From assembly GCA_963681505.1 (NCBI GenBank), contig OY811973.1:9513559-9577558 (forward strand): a stretch of 64,000 nt of DNA, written 5' to 3'. Below, one piece after another: positions 10,545 to 23,870 of the stretch. The first letter of the stretch is position 1. Each line of letters begins with the position of its first letter. The position numbers were made by a program, and so were the translations under genes. The notes beneath the pieces are model-generated. The model was not told where the DNA came from, made no database searches, and saw only the letters and a program-made list of their open reading frames with translations. Source of the DNA: Eunapius fragilis. Taxonomy: Eukaryota; Porifera; Demospongiae; Spongillida; Spongillidae.

Positions 10545-11350
10545 AATATCCATTCTGAATGAACTGTCATCAGAATGTCTGGATATGCTTTAGAACTTAC
10601 AGAGGTGGCATCCATCTTCAGGAAGATATATGAATAATTTCATTTGGGGTCACTCACAAGTTGGTCAGGCATTGGGGAACTACACATGGCATTGGGTTCC
10701 CCATCCTCACATGTACACATCTACCCTGGGGGAACAGGGACTGTCATCAGAATGTCTGGATCTGCTTTAGAGCTTACCGAGGTGGCTTCCATCTTCGATG
10801 AAGATGATATGTGAATAATTTCATTTGGGGTTACACGTTGGTCAGGCATTGGGGAACTACGCGTGGCATTGGGTTCCCCATCCTCACATGTACACACCTA
10901 CCCTGTGGGAACAGGGAACTGTCATTAGAATGTCTGGATCTGCTTTAGAACTTACAGAGGTGGCTTCCATCTTTGGTGAAGATGATATGTGAATAATTTC
11001 ATTTGGGGGTCGCAAGTTGGCCAGGCATTGGGGAACTATGTGTGGTGTTAGGTTCCCCATCCTCACATGTACACACCTAATCTGAGGGAACAGGGAATTG
11101 TCATCTGAATGTCTGGATCTGCTTTAAAACTTACAAAGGGTGGCATCCATCTTCAGTAAAGATGTGAATAATTTCATTTGGGGTTCACTCACAAGTTGGT
11201 CAGCCATTAGGGAACTACGTGTGGCATTGGGTTCCCCATCCTCACATTACACACCTAACCTGTTACGAACAGGGAAATGTCATCAGAATGCCTGGATCCA
11301 CTTTAGAACTTACAGAGGTGGCATCCATCTCCAGTGAAGAATAATGTATT
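10545..11350. repeat. 178-bp tandem satellite, about 4.5 copies
   Basis: The marker GTCATCAGAATGTCTGGAT (with variants) recurs near 10567, 10742, 10921, 11099 and 11279, a period of 177-180 bases. Each unit contains AGAGGTGGCATCCATCTTC, AATAATTTCATTTGGGGT and TGGGTTCCCCATCCTCACAT. The copies are 85-95% alike by eye. There is no supported coding content. Confidence 0.9.
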
Positions 11351-12127
11351 GCTTCAATATATTTGAACTGATCTGCCCATGCAGGCTGCCTATGTGTCAT
11401 AACAACTATAGCACTGCATGAATGCACTATTTCAGAAGATGAATGGTGGTTCAGAGCATGGTGCAACTCAGTCCCTCAATGTTGGAAACAATTTGTGCAT
11501 GCACTTTTCATATAAGCTGCGTGCATGTTACCCAAGCATGAAATTGAATTGGTTGACAATCTGAGCTATGAATAACTGATCATTTGGTTTGGACCCGTTC
11601 TGAACCGTCGCATACATCGGTCCAACACTGAGGATGTTTGCTGCATTTTTTAAAAAGCATCTGGGAACTGTGAGCATATTGCTTATGAGTTGCATGTGGT
11701 GTCATTTTTGATTTTATTCGTGTATAGTATGGACGTTGTATATTCTCTGAATTCGTTGAGAGCTGATCTAGGCTTAGATGCGTTGGTAACCACGCGTACC
11801 TACCATGTCCTAAGCATAGCCGTTAGAATGGTCATATCGACAACCGTGGACCAACCACGTACTGTCATCAAACGCGCGCATTCGCCGCCCGCCGCTAGTG
11901 GGAATGTTAACTTGTAAAATGTGCGGCTCAGGAATGTGCGGCTAACTTCAACGGGGTGGCACCGCCTATCAAAATATAATTGCCCCGCTGTGTCAGCAGG
12001 ATGCCAATGAATAGTGTAAGATGATCGCCATGTTTATAGTGTTTTGAAATTTATTCATGGTCTGGCCAGGGCTGTCGTTGCATTGATGCTCCAGTCCAGT
12101 CCTCAAACTGGTACGCCCGCACGACAG

Positions 12128-12178
<51 letters not shown>

Positions 12179-12927
12179 GTGCATGTGGAGGGGGGGGGGG
12201 GTGGGGGGAGGGGAGGGCGGGGATCGAGGGTTAGTCTGAATAGGCGATCCCATTTTGTGGGACCGCATAATGTGGTGAAGGGGGGCGGATTTATATGTGT
12301 GTGTGTATTATGAACAGTGATATATAGAGGCGGCCATTCATGCAAATATATAATTATAGCATATAGGCTGCCGATTGAAGTGTGGGCAAAAGGAAAGCCG
12401 GCTATGTAGCTTCGTTTAATGCGGATGAAAGGAAACGAATTGAGTAATATACTGGGTCGTGTTACATCATAATGATATAATATCACATTATGGGTGCACA
12501 CGCTGGGTCTATTTTAATATAACTAGTGTGCATACATGTATGCAAAACTGACCTGGACATCAGTCCTATATGATTTATTCGAGCTTTGATATGTTTGCAC
12601 GAACCTTTTCTAGCTTGAAATAATAACGAGCTCCAAACTATTACTAGTTGTGGTGACACTCCAGATGTATGGATATGTATACAAGACTGAAGAATCTATA
12701 TTATAACTAATGCGGGGTGCCATTCAATAATGCCTATAGAGAGGCGGTATATATGTAAATATTATACATTGCTAATGGAGTCTTATGCGCCCAGGCTCAA
12801 ATTATTGGCGAGTCAATGTATTAGTACCTATACACAACAACGCGTCACCGAAACGCCGCTCCTTGGTCATGTTAATATATATGCTCTAACCCACGATCGA
12901 TAATCATGCAGATGCACACCAGTCATA
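11351..12927. other. Intergenic region upstream of the first beta-helix gene
   Basis: There is no supported gene. It contains a (TG)n run at 12129-12172 followed by a G-rich tract to about 12215. The last few hundred bases before 12928 presumably hold the promoter, but I see no unambiguous TATA box or known binding-site cluster. Confidence 0.5.
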
Positions 12928-15620
12928 ATGCGTCATCTCCTACTACTTGTCTTCCTGGTCCTGCCCTCACACATCGCGGTGGTCGTTACGCAGACTAGCT
13001 GCTCACGCAGTGTCCGCATTTCTTCCAATTCCACGTGCGTGTGGTCCAATGAGAACGGAGGAGGCGCGTGCGGCTCACTCAGGGATGTCTTGACCAGGCG
13101 ACGAAGCGTGTCGGAGGGCGATTGTGTAGAGTTCGCTTTCGATCAGGGCGTCTTCTACTTGCCGACGGAGAACATAACCATTGGATACAGCACAGTGATG
13201 AGGGCAATATCTGGAACTGCGTACATCTTGTGCGACAACACAACTAACCTGACAACACCAAGGAGTTTCTCATACCTTATTCAGTTCAGTGGCGCTCAGA
13301 CAAATGTTACAATTGACAGCATTCACTTCGACCGATGCTCGGGACCATTGAGGTTCGAAAACCTGGATCATCTCGTCATTATGAACTCCAATTTCAGGTA
13401 CACTATAAATTATATTTATGTTAACCACTACAATTAACGACTAAATCCCGAATAGTTAAAGTTTGCTCTCACAATTGGTGGAATAATGAGTCACATGATA
13501 AAATACAATCAGTCTAAATGTCAGTAAAATCATGCAGCGCTCAACATCAATATTGGATCCTATTAGTAAATGATTCTTCGTGTTTTATATAATAATCAAT
13601 TTAATGTATTTTATAACACGAGCGAATCCTCTCATATATACAGTACATTATCTAATCAACGCAACATGAAGAAATGCTTAGCTGTTTGCAGTCTGTTTTA
13701 TTTTTATTTTTTCTTGTTGTTTGTAGCAACTTCGTTGTCCAACCGACGGACATATTTAATTGTTGGCGTGTCGAAGTCGTTAACTGCAGATTCTACAACT
13801 GTAACGCAAGCACGGGAAATGATCGGTACCATGGAAACTCAGGGGGTCTTACCATTAGTTACCATAGCAATTCACCCAACATCACTAGCGGAACGCCCAC
13901 GGTGACAGTCAGCAACTGTCGCTTCTATAAAAACAGATCATTCTTCCCATCTCAACAGCTCAGTTCCAGCGACGTTAACTTTGCTCTCAATAACCGATAC
14001 TATTATGCTCGAGGGGGAGGATTTGGTTTGATTTTGGACGACAATTATTTCAACATCACAGCTACCATCAGCAATTGCACTTTTGATTCAAACAATGCTT
14101 CGGCATATGGAGGTGGGCTTTATATTATCTTCAATGGAGAAAATACCCATCACAACATTTCAGTGGTGGGGTGCACGTTCCTAAATAATTATTCTGGTCG
14201 CTTTGGCGGAGGGTTGCTACTAGCATTCCTGTTGGCAAACCAAGAAAGTGGGCCATCCCAAATTGCAGTTAATAATTGCAGTTTTATCAATAATCAGGCG
14301 CAATATGGAGGCGGGGTCAGCACAAACCAATTCTACAACTTGGGACAAGGAAACTCGGTGCAAATTACGAACTCGTTCTTCTCCGGAAATCAGGCAATGA
14401 TAACAGGATCGGCTGTCATATTTGTGTCATTTGAATATACCCAGAACAGAAACAGGGTTATTCCGTACATTATACAGAATTGGTAAGCTTATAATAACTG
14501 TGCCTTGTTTTAGTCAGGTTTTATTATTTGCAAACCTTTCCAGCAATCTTGTAAACAACACATCCCCCGTCGGGGTCATTGCTGCTGTATTTCAGCACTT
14601 CGTAGTCAATGGATATCTTAATGTGATGAACAACCTTGGTCCTGGACTACGGGTATAGGGAAAATATCAGTCTGTCATATGTTAATTGTATATGAAATAC
14701 ACTTCGATGTTAAGTGATTGGGCGGCATGCATTAGTTTTGAACTGAGTTTTTAAAGATGTTCTAATGTTTGTGTGCATTCGTTGCATTAATTGCTACCCC
14801 TTCGTTTTGTTTCCTTCCTAACAGATCATTGGAGCACTGGTTCATGTAAACGGGATCGTCGCATTGGTCAATAATATAGCCAATGGTTACTTGGGTGGAG
14901 CTCTGTATATATCGTCATTTGGACAAGTGAAGTTGTACCAGGGGTCTGAAATGAAGTTTATTAGCAACAGTGGACTGTAAGCCTCACAACTGTGCAACTC
15001 ACTTTATTGATTTATCTGTACTTGCAAAGGATTGGCGCTGCCATAGTTGTGGATGTTCAAGAATCGTCAAAGCCATATTCTCAACTCATCAACAATCCAC
15101 AGTGCTTCCTTACGTTTGATAACACAACTTCCTCACCTCTGGATTACAAGGGTGTAAGTAATCACTTGTATATTGACGAAGAAAAAAACAATTGATTCTA
15201 ATTATGCATAAATTAATTAAACTAACATATAGGCTACTGTGACCATCATAAACAACACTGCAAGTGTGGGGCCAGCGATATACATCTCCCATCTCGATCT
15301 CTGTTCCTGGATATCATTTAATGGCAGCTACCCAGTATTTGATTCCACACAATTCCCCAAGTGGGCAGTGCTTGACATGTGAGTGATGCATTAATAATAA
15401 TCAATCCACCACACTAAGTGCTCATTTTACAGGAGGAACAACACAAGTACCTCTCACGCAAATTCCACATCTCCTCAGTTTTATGTCCAGACTGAAGCAG
15501 CAAGCATTGAGTCATTGAACAGTTCTGGAACTGTGGGTTATATCAAAAACTAAATAAATGCAGTTAATCAGAAAACTACTACTACAATCAATATTGTTTC
15601 ATGCAAAACTTAACAATAAT

Positions 15621-15658
<38 letters not shown>

Positions 15659-18600
15659 GTTTGGACTTAATGCAGGGACATATGCAGAATGGGATTTGAT
15701 TGGAAGAGACCAATTTGGAAGTCCCACATACTTCATTGCTCAGATGTCTGACGCTCGTGACCTGTACACTCAGCCCTTATCACAAGCTGAAGTGACCTCA
15801 AATGCTACCGTAAGCAAAATGCGTAGCTTGGTAGAAAGTATCTTGCTGCAGGCAAGTGAATCAGTAAATGGAGAGTAACTTGATGAGTGCATATTGTGTT
15901 ATAAGACACCAACCACTATAGGCACTATATGTAGCATAACCATATCGTTTTCGAAGGTAAACAGTAAACATACTTTTTATATGGATGTACCGTATAGGAG
16001 CTGTTTTAAACTTCTGTAATGTTTTTTACTAGTTCACAAGTTACCAGTCCATTGATCCAGCAGAATTGCTGTAAATGTTGTACTTCCCTGTGCAGAGAAG
16101 CGGACTGCTCATCTTTGATCCAGCCCTGGTTCCAATCCTGCCCACTTCCAATGCTTATAGAACCACATTTGAGATTTTCAATACAACCCCAACAGCCTAT
16201 AGGTTTGGTGAAAACATTCCAGTTCATCTCAATGTACCATACAACATCCTGAATGTAAGTGTAATGCACAATCACCATGCTGGGAAACTGTGCTTGAGGT
16301 CTGAAACTCTTCTCCATTACTCAGGTACCAAGAAGAAATATTTACAACTTTTCCATGACGGTTGCTCCCTGCTACCCTGGCTATGAGCTAAAGCTGCTGC
16401 AGAGTAATCTGTATCAATGCAGCTGTATGGACAGCAATCCTAACATCATCTGTGACAAGTCGTCAAGTGACCTCTTTGTCAGGGTACATCAGTGTAATGA
16501 AACAGATCCAAAGTGTTCAAAAAAAAAAACATAACTACGATTACTTCATTTATAGGATGGCTACTGGGCAGGGTCTAGCTACCCAGCCGCATCATACATC
16601 AGTACATATATATGCCCGGCCTCCTACTGCCTGTGTCAGATAGGGGAAGGCAACTATTGCATAGGAGTGTTCAACCAGAACGACACAGAAAACAGCAAGC
16701 AGTGCCACCCCACCAGAAAGGGTAAGAGATAGTGTACGTTTGACACACCAGGTGAGAAACAATGATTCCAGGAACCCTGTGTGGTCAATGCACCAATGGA
16801 ACAGCTGTGGGAGTACTAAGGAGAAACTGCAGAGAGTGTCATCATGAGGCCTTCTATGCCATTCCTCTGATAGGTAGGTGTATTTCTAGATGGTAATTTG
16901 CCCCCCCCCCCCCTTCCCCTTCCTGTAGGGTCCAACCGAAATAATAATTAAGGGGAGGGTGCGGGAGGAGGAGCGGAAGCTTTTGGAGATCCGAACTTGG
17001 TGGCACTAGTTTATCGCCGGTAACAGCGGTTTCCCGTTCGCTTTGTTGAATTCGTCGCCATCGCATACGTAACACGTATATGCATGTGATGATTATTTCA
17101 TACTTCCGTTTGGAACCCCCTTCGTTCGCGCCCTTGCATGGTGTAGGAAATACACAGCACACATACACCATTGCAAAAGTGAATGAAGAAAAATAACATA
17201 AACTCCCACTTGTAATGTCTTGGACCTGGCATGGTGGTTCATGGCATCTCTACTGCCCTTCAAGTAACCCCTTTTAGGTGTCACCAAGAATCGAATCTGG
17301 ACTTTGTTTCTCAAATTTTGAAGCACTTATGGCCATGCAATGGTACTTCTTGCATGTCTGAATGCTTGGCAGTGAGAATCTGAAATTCTTTGTTAGGAAT
17401 TAAAATGTAGACTGTGGATTTGGGGTATCCATCATCAGGACAGTGTCCCACCATGGAAAATGGACTGTGCTTGGCGTCTCTCTCAGCAAAATAGCCTGCT
17501 ACCATGCCCACATGTGGTATATGTACTCAGGGTTAGTTCCCACTCCTGGATGTGATGGATAGTACTGGTGCATCTTCCGTAAAAACTGCAAGAGCCTGTG
17601 ATCAGAGTACACCAAAATGTTCATTTAAATTAAAAATTGGTCTTTATTCATCCCAAAGTAATGCCAACCCCTCGCTTTTCAAGCTGGGTAGTGATTGTAT
17701 TTTATAAATGCAACGGACATACCTGAGCCAACCCCACACACATATATGGGTCTATGTGATAATGTTCCTTCTCCTTTGCTCCAGTCCTGTGGGACGTTGC
17801 TGCCACACTTTTGATCATCATGACCTCATTGAAAATCGAAGCCACCTTTGCACCCAGTCTTAGAGGATTACTGTTCTACATCCAGGTACATAGAATGCAT
17901 GAACATTTGTTTTATATAATAATATTACCATGACATTGTAGACCGCATACTATGCAACTGAATACTTCCCGTCATCATTCTGGGATGCGAGGAAATATGT
18001 AAGCTACATATTACGCTATTTAGATTATTGGCTTACCTCTCTTGGTTCCCAGATGTTATATGTCAGCAGTGCTCTCAGCCTGTACTTCCCATGGGACTTC
18101 TGCCTGTATCCAGGGGCAACATCACTGCAGATGTCTGCTCTGCAATTCATCACACCTGCCACTGTCCTTATTGTTGTAATAGTTACACTTCTAGTTATGA
18201 AAAAGAGGTACATTTCACATGCATCTGTCTGATTGTGGTAATCACATACCTCTTCCTCCTCCCTCACATCACCAGCAAAATCAGAAGAATGTGGCATGGT
18301 GTCCTATCCTTAATCCTCCTCATCTATCCATCACTTGTCCACAACTGCATGTCTCTTCTGCACTGCCCCACCTTGCCAGATAATTTAACACAGGGCGCAA
18401 TGGTTGGTGTGCATGTTTTTTTTAATAGCGGTGTCTCATTTTATTCCATGTGCAGTCTTGGTTTGTTGATGGCACAGTCAAATGTTATGGCGATTGGCAG
18501 CACACCCTCATAGCAGTCATCGCTATTATCCTACTGGTTGTGTTGGCAGCTTGGATTCCACTCATCTGCATACTTACAGCTTGGTCCAATGCCCGAACTG

Positions 18601-19417
18601 AATCTGATGTAAGTAGTATTGGAGTTTTTCATCATTGTGGCCTATGTATATACTCTGAATACAGCGAGTCAGTCACATGGATTATGTGGCAGAAACTCTT
18701 ATGGCAGGTTACAAGGATGCCCAGCATTGGTGGATCTCAGTTGAATTTCTGAGATGGTTTCTGTTGATTGCATTTTTGGTGTTTTACCCTGGAAGAACGG
18801 TACGTTAAAGTGATATCATTAGGTAATTTTAATCACGGGTCTGTTGCGGTCTCTACACATGTATGATGTTCATGCTGGCATGAGTTAATACCCACCCCCT
18901 CACAGGTTATTGCTATTTACATCTTGATATTTGCTATGGTTATTCATGTCTACATCATGCCCTACAAACGGTGGTGGCAGAATTTGATAGAAATGGTTGT
19001 CCTGGCTAACTTCATTCTAATACTGTTACTGAGATCCACTCAAAGCGTAGTGTCTTACTTGTCAAGATTTCCAGGTGTGTCCATTCCTGGGAACCGAGGG
19101 GCTCTGCTTTCAGAACCAGACAATCTGACTAGGTTATTTTCAGCACTTCTTTATTTTCCTCTGCCCTCGGCATTTCTCATGGGCGTGATCTGGATTATCT
19201 ACAGGAGAATGTACGTAGCATCACGTGACAATTCGAGGAAGGATGTACTTAACCGATCTTTATTGTAATTTGATGCAGCACTCACTCGCGGGTTATGCCA
19301 ACCGAGACTGTGGTTCCCGACGAACTTGATGGTCTCAGCAGAAGATTTACCCAGGATGGCGACGTGCCCGAGGCATTGTTAAAGTCTTTGAAGGAAGACC
19401 CTAGCAACAATCAATGA
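12928..19417 (+). CDS. Secreted beta-helix / multi-pass membrane protein, copy A (20 exons, 1254 aa)
   Basis: Exons: 12928-13397, 13727-14482, 14544-14652, 14825-14976, 15030-15153, 15233-15378, 15433-15532, 15660-15809, 16096-16254, 16325-16483, 16556-16721, 16772-16873, 17785-17885, 17942-17998, 18053-18207, 18276-18402, 18456-18608, 18665-18799, 18906-19210, 19279-19417 (TGA). All junctions are GT-AG and keep phase. Residues 1-21 (RHLLLLVFLVLPSHIAVVV) form a signal peptide. Residues about 30-720 carry many N-glycosylation sites and parallel beta-helix turns such as FDSNNASAYGGGLYI and FINNQAQYGGGVS, as in polymorphic-outer-membrane-type repeats. Residues about 722-864 form a Cys-rich neck (CYPGYELKLL, CGQCTNGTAVGVL, NCREC). 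About eight membrane segments follow (864-1206), with a short charged tail. A receptor or adhesion role at the cell surface is inferred. No function is known to me. The 911-base intron 12 is enlarged by inserted repeats. Confidence 0.85.
15622..15657. repeat. (CA)n abutting a splice acceptor
   Basis: The CA run in intron 7 of copy A continues directly into ACAAG, the acceptor of exon 8 at 15660, leaving no pyrimidine tract. Intron 7 of copy B holds a similar CA run at 23824-23868, but keeps about 20 bases before its acceptor. Confidence 0.85.
16890..17750. other. Inserted sequence in intron 12 of copy A
   Basis: Copy B has only 233 bases in this intron, so about 700 extra bases here are probably one or more insertions. 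They include a poly-C run (16902-16914), a GCGGAAGCTTTTGGA motif shared with the hAT-like ends near 49.98 kb, and two minus-strand open frames (17093-17511) that I cannot assign. Confidence 0.5.
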
Positions 19418-20172
19418 CGCAATGACGTACCGCATTTATCATGCAGTCCCAACTATCAATTTTCTGTTGTCCATAGCAATACCAGTATTTATTCGGTAAT
19501 GTATAATGTGCATGTATGCGAGCATTATAAATGGTTCTGAATTTGAACGGCACTTGTAGCCGCGTTAGATAACCGTGTCCTGGTAAGTGCGTAGGCAGGA
19601 CAAATATGATTGATGCGGCGAAAAGTCGGGAGTTTTGGTTTTCGCGCAATATAATTACTGCGGCATTCCAAACAGATGTAGAATCTCGTTCTTTTATCAA
19701 ACGAACGCCTGCTTCGAAAAGCAGCGGAGAGAGTTATTACTATGTATGTTAACCCTTTGTGGAACACTGAAAATAATTTGTGCACAATATGCACAATATT
19801 CGAAGAATGTGTCAGCGAGCATCTCCCATATACCATGCATAGCGTGTTGCATGTGACCAAAAATGTTCTGTGTGCATGCAGAGGATGCTTACATGCGCAT
19901 GACACGAGTTCTGCTGTATATATGCAGTGAATATTAAAACAACATTCATGAAGTGTGTATTCATTCTGTTCCAGGGCTGCTAGCTAGATGCTATTGACCT
20001 GACTCGGCAAAGAGACGTACGTCAGTTTTTGTGTGAAATAAAGTGTGTAACGCGGTGTAAAGGTTTTATGTGTGTGACATTTTCGTATATTCGCGGTGTT
20101 ACATGTATTACTCAATGTTGCAATGACTAGAGGCTACGCAAGCAATAATGTTCCGCCTATATGCTTGTGTTT

Positions 20173-20247
<75 letters not shown>

Positions 20248-20548
20248 TGCTGCGTGTGTCTATGTGGAACGTGTGCGTCCGCATTTTATATATTCACAAG
20301 TAAATAAAAAACCTTCTCTATGAGAAAGTTGGTGGGATATAGGATTTGAAGGCACACTCAAGCACGCATTATCCACACACATATGTACCATTCAACACAC
20401 ACAACACGCATGCGTTGTACAAGTTTGTACATGCAAGCTTCGTGCACATCGATCACGTTTGAAATTTACAAGACTGTACCTGCACTCTAACAAAGATACA
20501 CACACGCACGCACGCGCACACACACGCACATGTACACACACACGCGCG

Positions 20549-20610
<62 letters not shown>

Positions 20611-20763
20611 CAGCTAGCTCTCCAATAATTGCACATTTGAAAAAAAAACAAACATTTGAAGCAATATGTCTGAACCAGTAGGATATTGCTATAATTCCAG
20701 TGCATTCACTACACGCGGCCTCTGATTTCCGCGGTTTTCTCTTCCGATTTCACAGTGTCAAAG
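19418..20763. other. Spacer between the two beta-helix genes
   Basis: There is no supported gene. It contains a (TG)n run at 20175-20240 and a (CA/CG)n-(CA)n tract at 20501-20602. The promoter of copy B must lie in the last part. The two microsatellites are complementary in type and could pair, but no precise inverted repeat is present. Confidence 0.55.
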
Positions 20764-23700
20764 ATGGCTCATTACCTCGTCCCCACCCTGCTGCTGCTGG
20801 TGCTGCTTCACTCGTTGTTCACCACTGTCCTATCGCAGCGGGCTACTACCTGCTCACTGCACATCCAAATCTTCTCAAATTCAACTTGCGTCTGGACGAA
20901 TGAGAGTGCTGCTGATGCATGTACCACGCTGAACGACGTATTGTCGAGATCTCGAAGTGTCAACACTTTGGACTGCGTTGATTTTGCATTCAACAGCGGC
21001 GTGTACAACCTGACGGTCGCAAACATCACAATTTCGTACAGCGTTGTGATGAGGGCTATTTATGGTGGAGTGACGCTTACGTGTGGAAGTTTGCCTGGGA
21101 CAAATCCGTTGACCTTTTCGTACCTGATCGCATTTGCTGGTCCGCAGAACGATGTCACGATCGACGGACTTCACTTCACTCGTTGCTCGGGACCATTGAA
21201 GTTCACTGATCTAGCGCAGGTGTCCATCACAAATTCTAATTTCAGGTATGCCATGCACATACCCACGTCACATGTTACTTGCATGCGGGAATAAGGCCGC
21301 ATAAGTTAATATATATCCATATGCATGCATATTGCTTTAAATGGTTTTATTTTCAAATGTGCAATTATTGGAGAGACGACAAAAACGACAGGATCATTCT
21401 TGGTACGTACCGACTATAATTTGAAGCGATTTGAACTCTCCTACCTGAAGATGTGACTGAACGGAGCCCCCTTGGGATATCTGGCTATTGTAACGTCGGT
21501 AGCCCACTTGTGCAGGACATCAAATTATATTTTCCCTAAAAGTGGTATATATAGCTTGAAGTATTGAAAATAGGAAGTCGATATCGTTAACAGTTCATGC
21601 AGAAGATATACCATAACGCTCTCTACAATATAGATCCACAATATTCGTCATTTCATGCTACATCAAAAGAAAATGTAATTTGGTGTCTTGCACACCCGAC
21701 GTTACAAGGTCTGATATAAGGGCCAGTATAGAAACGTTCAAATCGCTTACCTAGAAGGGCCTGTCGTTATTGATTTGTTCTTTTTACTTAATCCGTTGCG
21801 GAGATATAGCTGCATGCAACCACTTCCCCCACGCAAAAATTATAAGTAAACTAACCATTAGGAGTATAGCAGCACATCACGTGCCTTACATTTTGTTCTT
21901 TTCGCAGTAACTTCGTTGCCCAACCAACGGACATATTTAATTGTTGGCGTGTCGACGTAATTAACTGCATATTCTACAACTCCAACGCAAGTACGGGAAA
22001 TGATCAGTACCATGGAAACTCAGGGGGTCTTACCATTAGTTACCATAGCAATTCACCCAACATCACTAGCGGAACGCCCACGGTTGCAGTTAGCAACTGT
22101 CGCTTCTATAAAAACAGCGCGTTCCTCCCGTCACGTCAGCTCAGTACCAGTGACATTAGCTTTGCTTTAAATAACCGATACTATTATGCTCGAGGCGGAG
22201 GATTTGGTTTGATTTTGGACGACAATTATTTCAACATTACAGCTACCATCAGCAATTGCAATTTTGATTCAAACAATGCTGGGGCGTTTGGTGGCGGGCT
22301 GTACATCATTCTAAACGGAAAGGACACTCATCACAACATTTCAGTAGTGGGGTGCACGTTCCTGAATAATTTTTCTGCTCGATTTGGAGGAGGGATACAA
22401 ATAGCATTTCTGTTGGCAAATCAAGAAAGCGGACAATCCCAGTTTAGAGTTAATAATTGCAGTTTTACAAATAACCAGGCACAATATGGAGGCGGAATCA
22501 GTACAAATCAATTTTACAACTTGGGACAAGGGAATTATGTTGAAGTCACAAATACAAATTTTACAAGAAATAACGCGAGTGTTTCTGGATCTGGAATTGT
22601 ATTTGTATCATTCGAATATACTCAGAACAGGGAAACAGTATTGCCTTATCTCATACAAGACTGGTAAGAGAAATCACGTGCTTAATACTGCATATATTTA
22701 ATGCCACATCCCATCTCTCCAAGCAATTTTGTGAACAACACAGCTCCTGTTGGAGTCATAGCTGCTACATTCCAGCATTTCATAGTAAAGGGATTTTTAA
22801 ACATGATAAGGAACTTTGGTCCTGGACTAAGGGTGAGCTATTTTTAGCAATCCTGGTACCTAGTACAAGTGATTGCCGGACATTTACCTCTCACCCTTAC
22901 ACCACCACCCCCCCCCCCCTCTCACCTGTTCATATTCCCTGTTCTTTCTCCCTTCCCCCTCCTCCCCACTCCCTCCCACCTCTAGATCATTGGTGCTCTT
23001 GTGCACATTAATGGAAGCCTCTCCATCACTAATAATGACATTGATGGACATGAGGGCGGAGCTCTTTATGTATCGTCATTTGGGCAAGTAAAGCTATACC
23101 AGGGGTCTGAAATCAACTTGATTAACAACAGTGGAATGCAAGTGTTTTCACAAGCATGCAAGAGAAATAGTTATATATTTGTATGCCCTCATTTCACAGG
23201 ATTGGTGCTGCAATAGTTGTCGATGTTCAAAAATCTTCAAAACCATTTTCTCAATTGATCAACAATCCACAGTGCTTCCTTACATTTGACAATGCTACAA
23301 TTCCACCTCGGGATTACAAGGGAGTAAGTCATCATCATATGTGTGACATTGTACTGTACTGAGGTTAAGTATAGTATATAGAGAATGTGTATGCTATCAT
23401 ACATGTATATATTTGGCTGCAAATCCACATCCCCTAGGCCACCGTGACCATCAAGGGGAACACTGCCAGTGTGGGGCCAGCAATCTATATCTCTCATCTC
23501 GACCTTTGCTCTTGGATTTCGTTTAATAACAGCAACCCAGTGTTTGATGCCACACAATTCCCCAAGTGGGCAGTGCTTGACATGTGAGTTATGTGTCATT
23601 ATTACATCCACCACACTAAGCGTTTATATTATAGGAGGAACAACACAAGTACCTCTCACGCAAACTCCACATCTCCTCAGTTTTATGTCCAGACTGAAGC

Positions 23701-23822
23701 AGCAAGCATTGAGTCATTGAACAGCTCGGGACCAGTGAGTGTTATGAATCATGCACACAATAGAAAGTTGGGATAAAATTGATGAAAGAAGTCTGTTTTG
23801 TTGCACACACACAAACACACAT

Positions 23823-23870
<48 letters not shown>

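Noticed and set aside
10545..11350. CRISPR-like array
   Set aside because: Units are contiguous 178-base tandem repeats with no unique spacers, in animal DNA.
12044..12501. Frames across the TG/G-rich tract
   Set aside because: Low-complexity translation with no flanking protein-like sequence.
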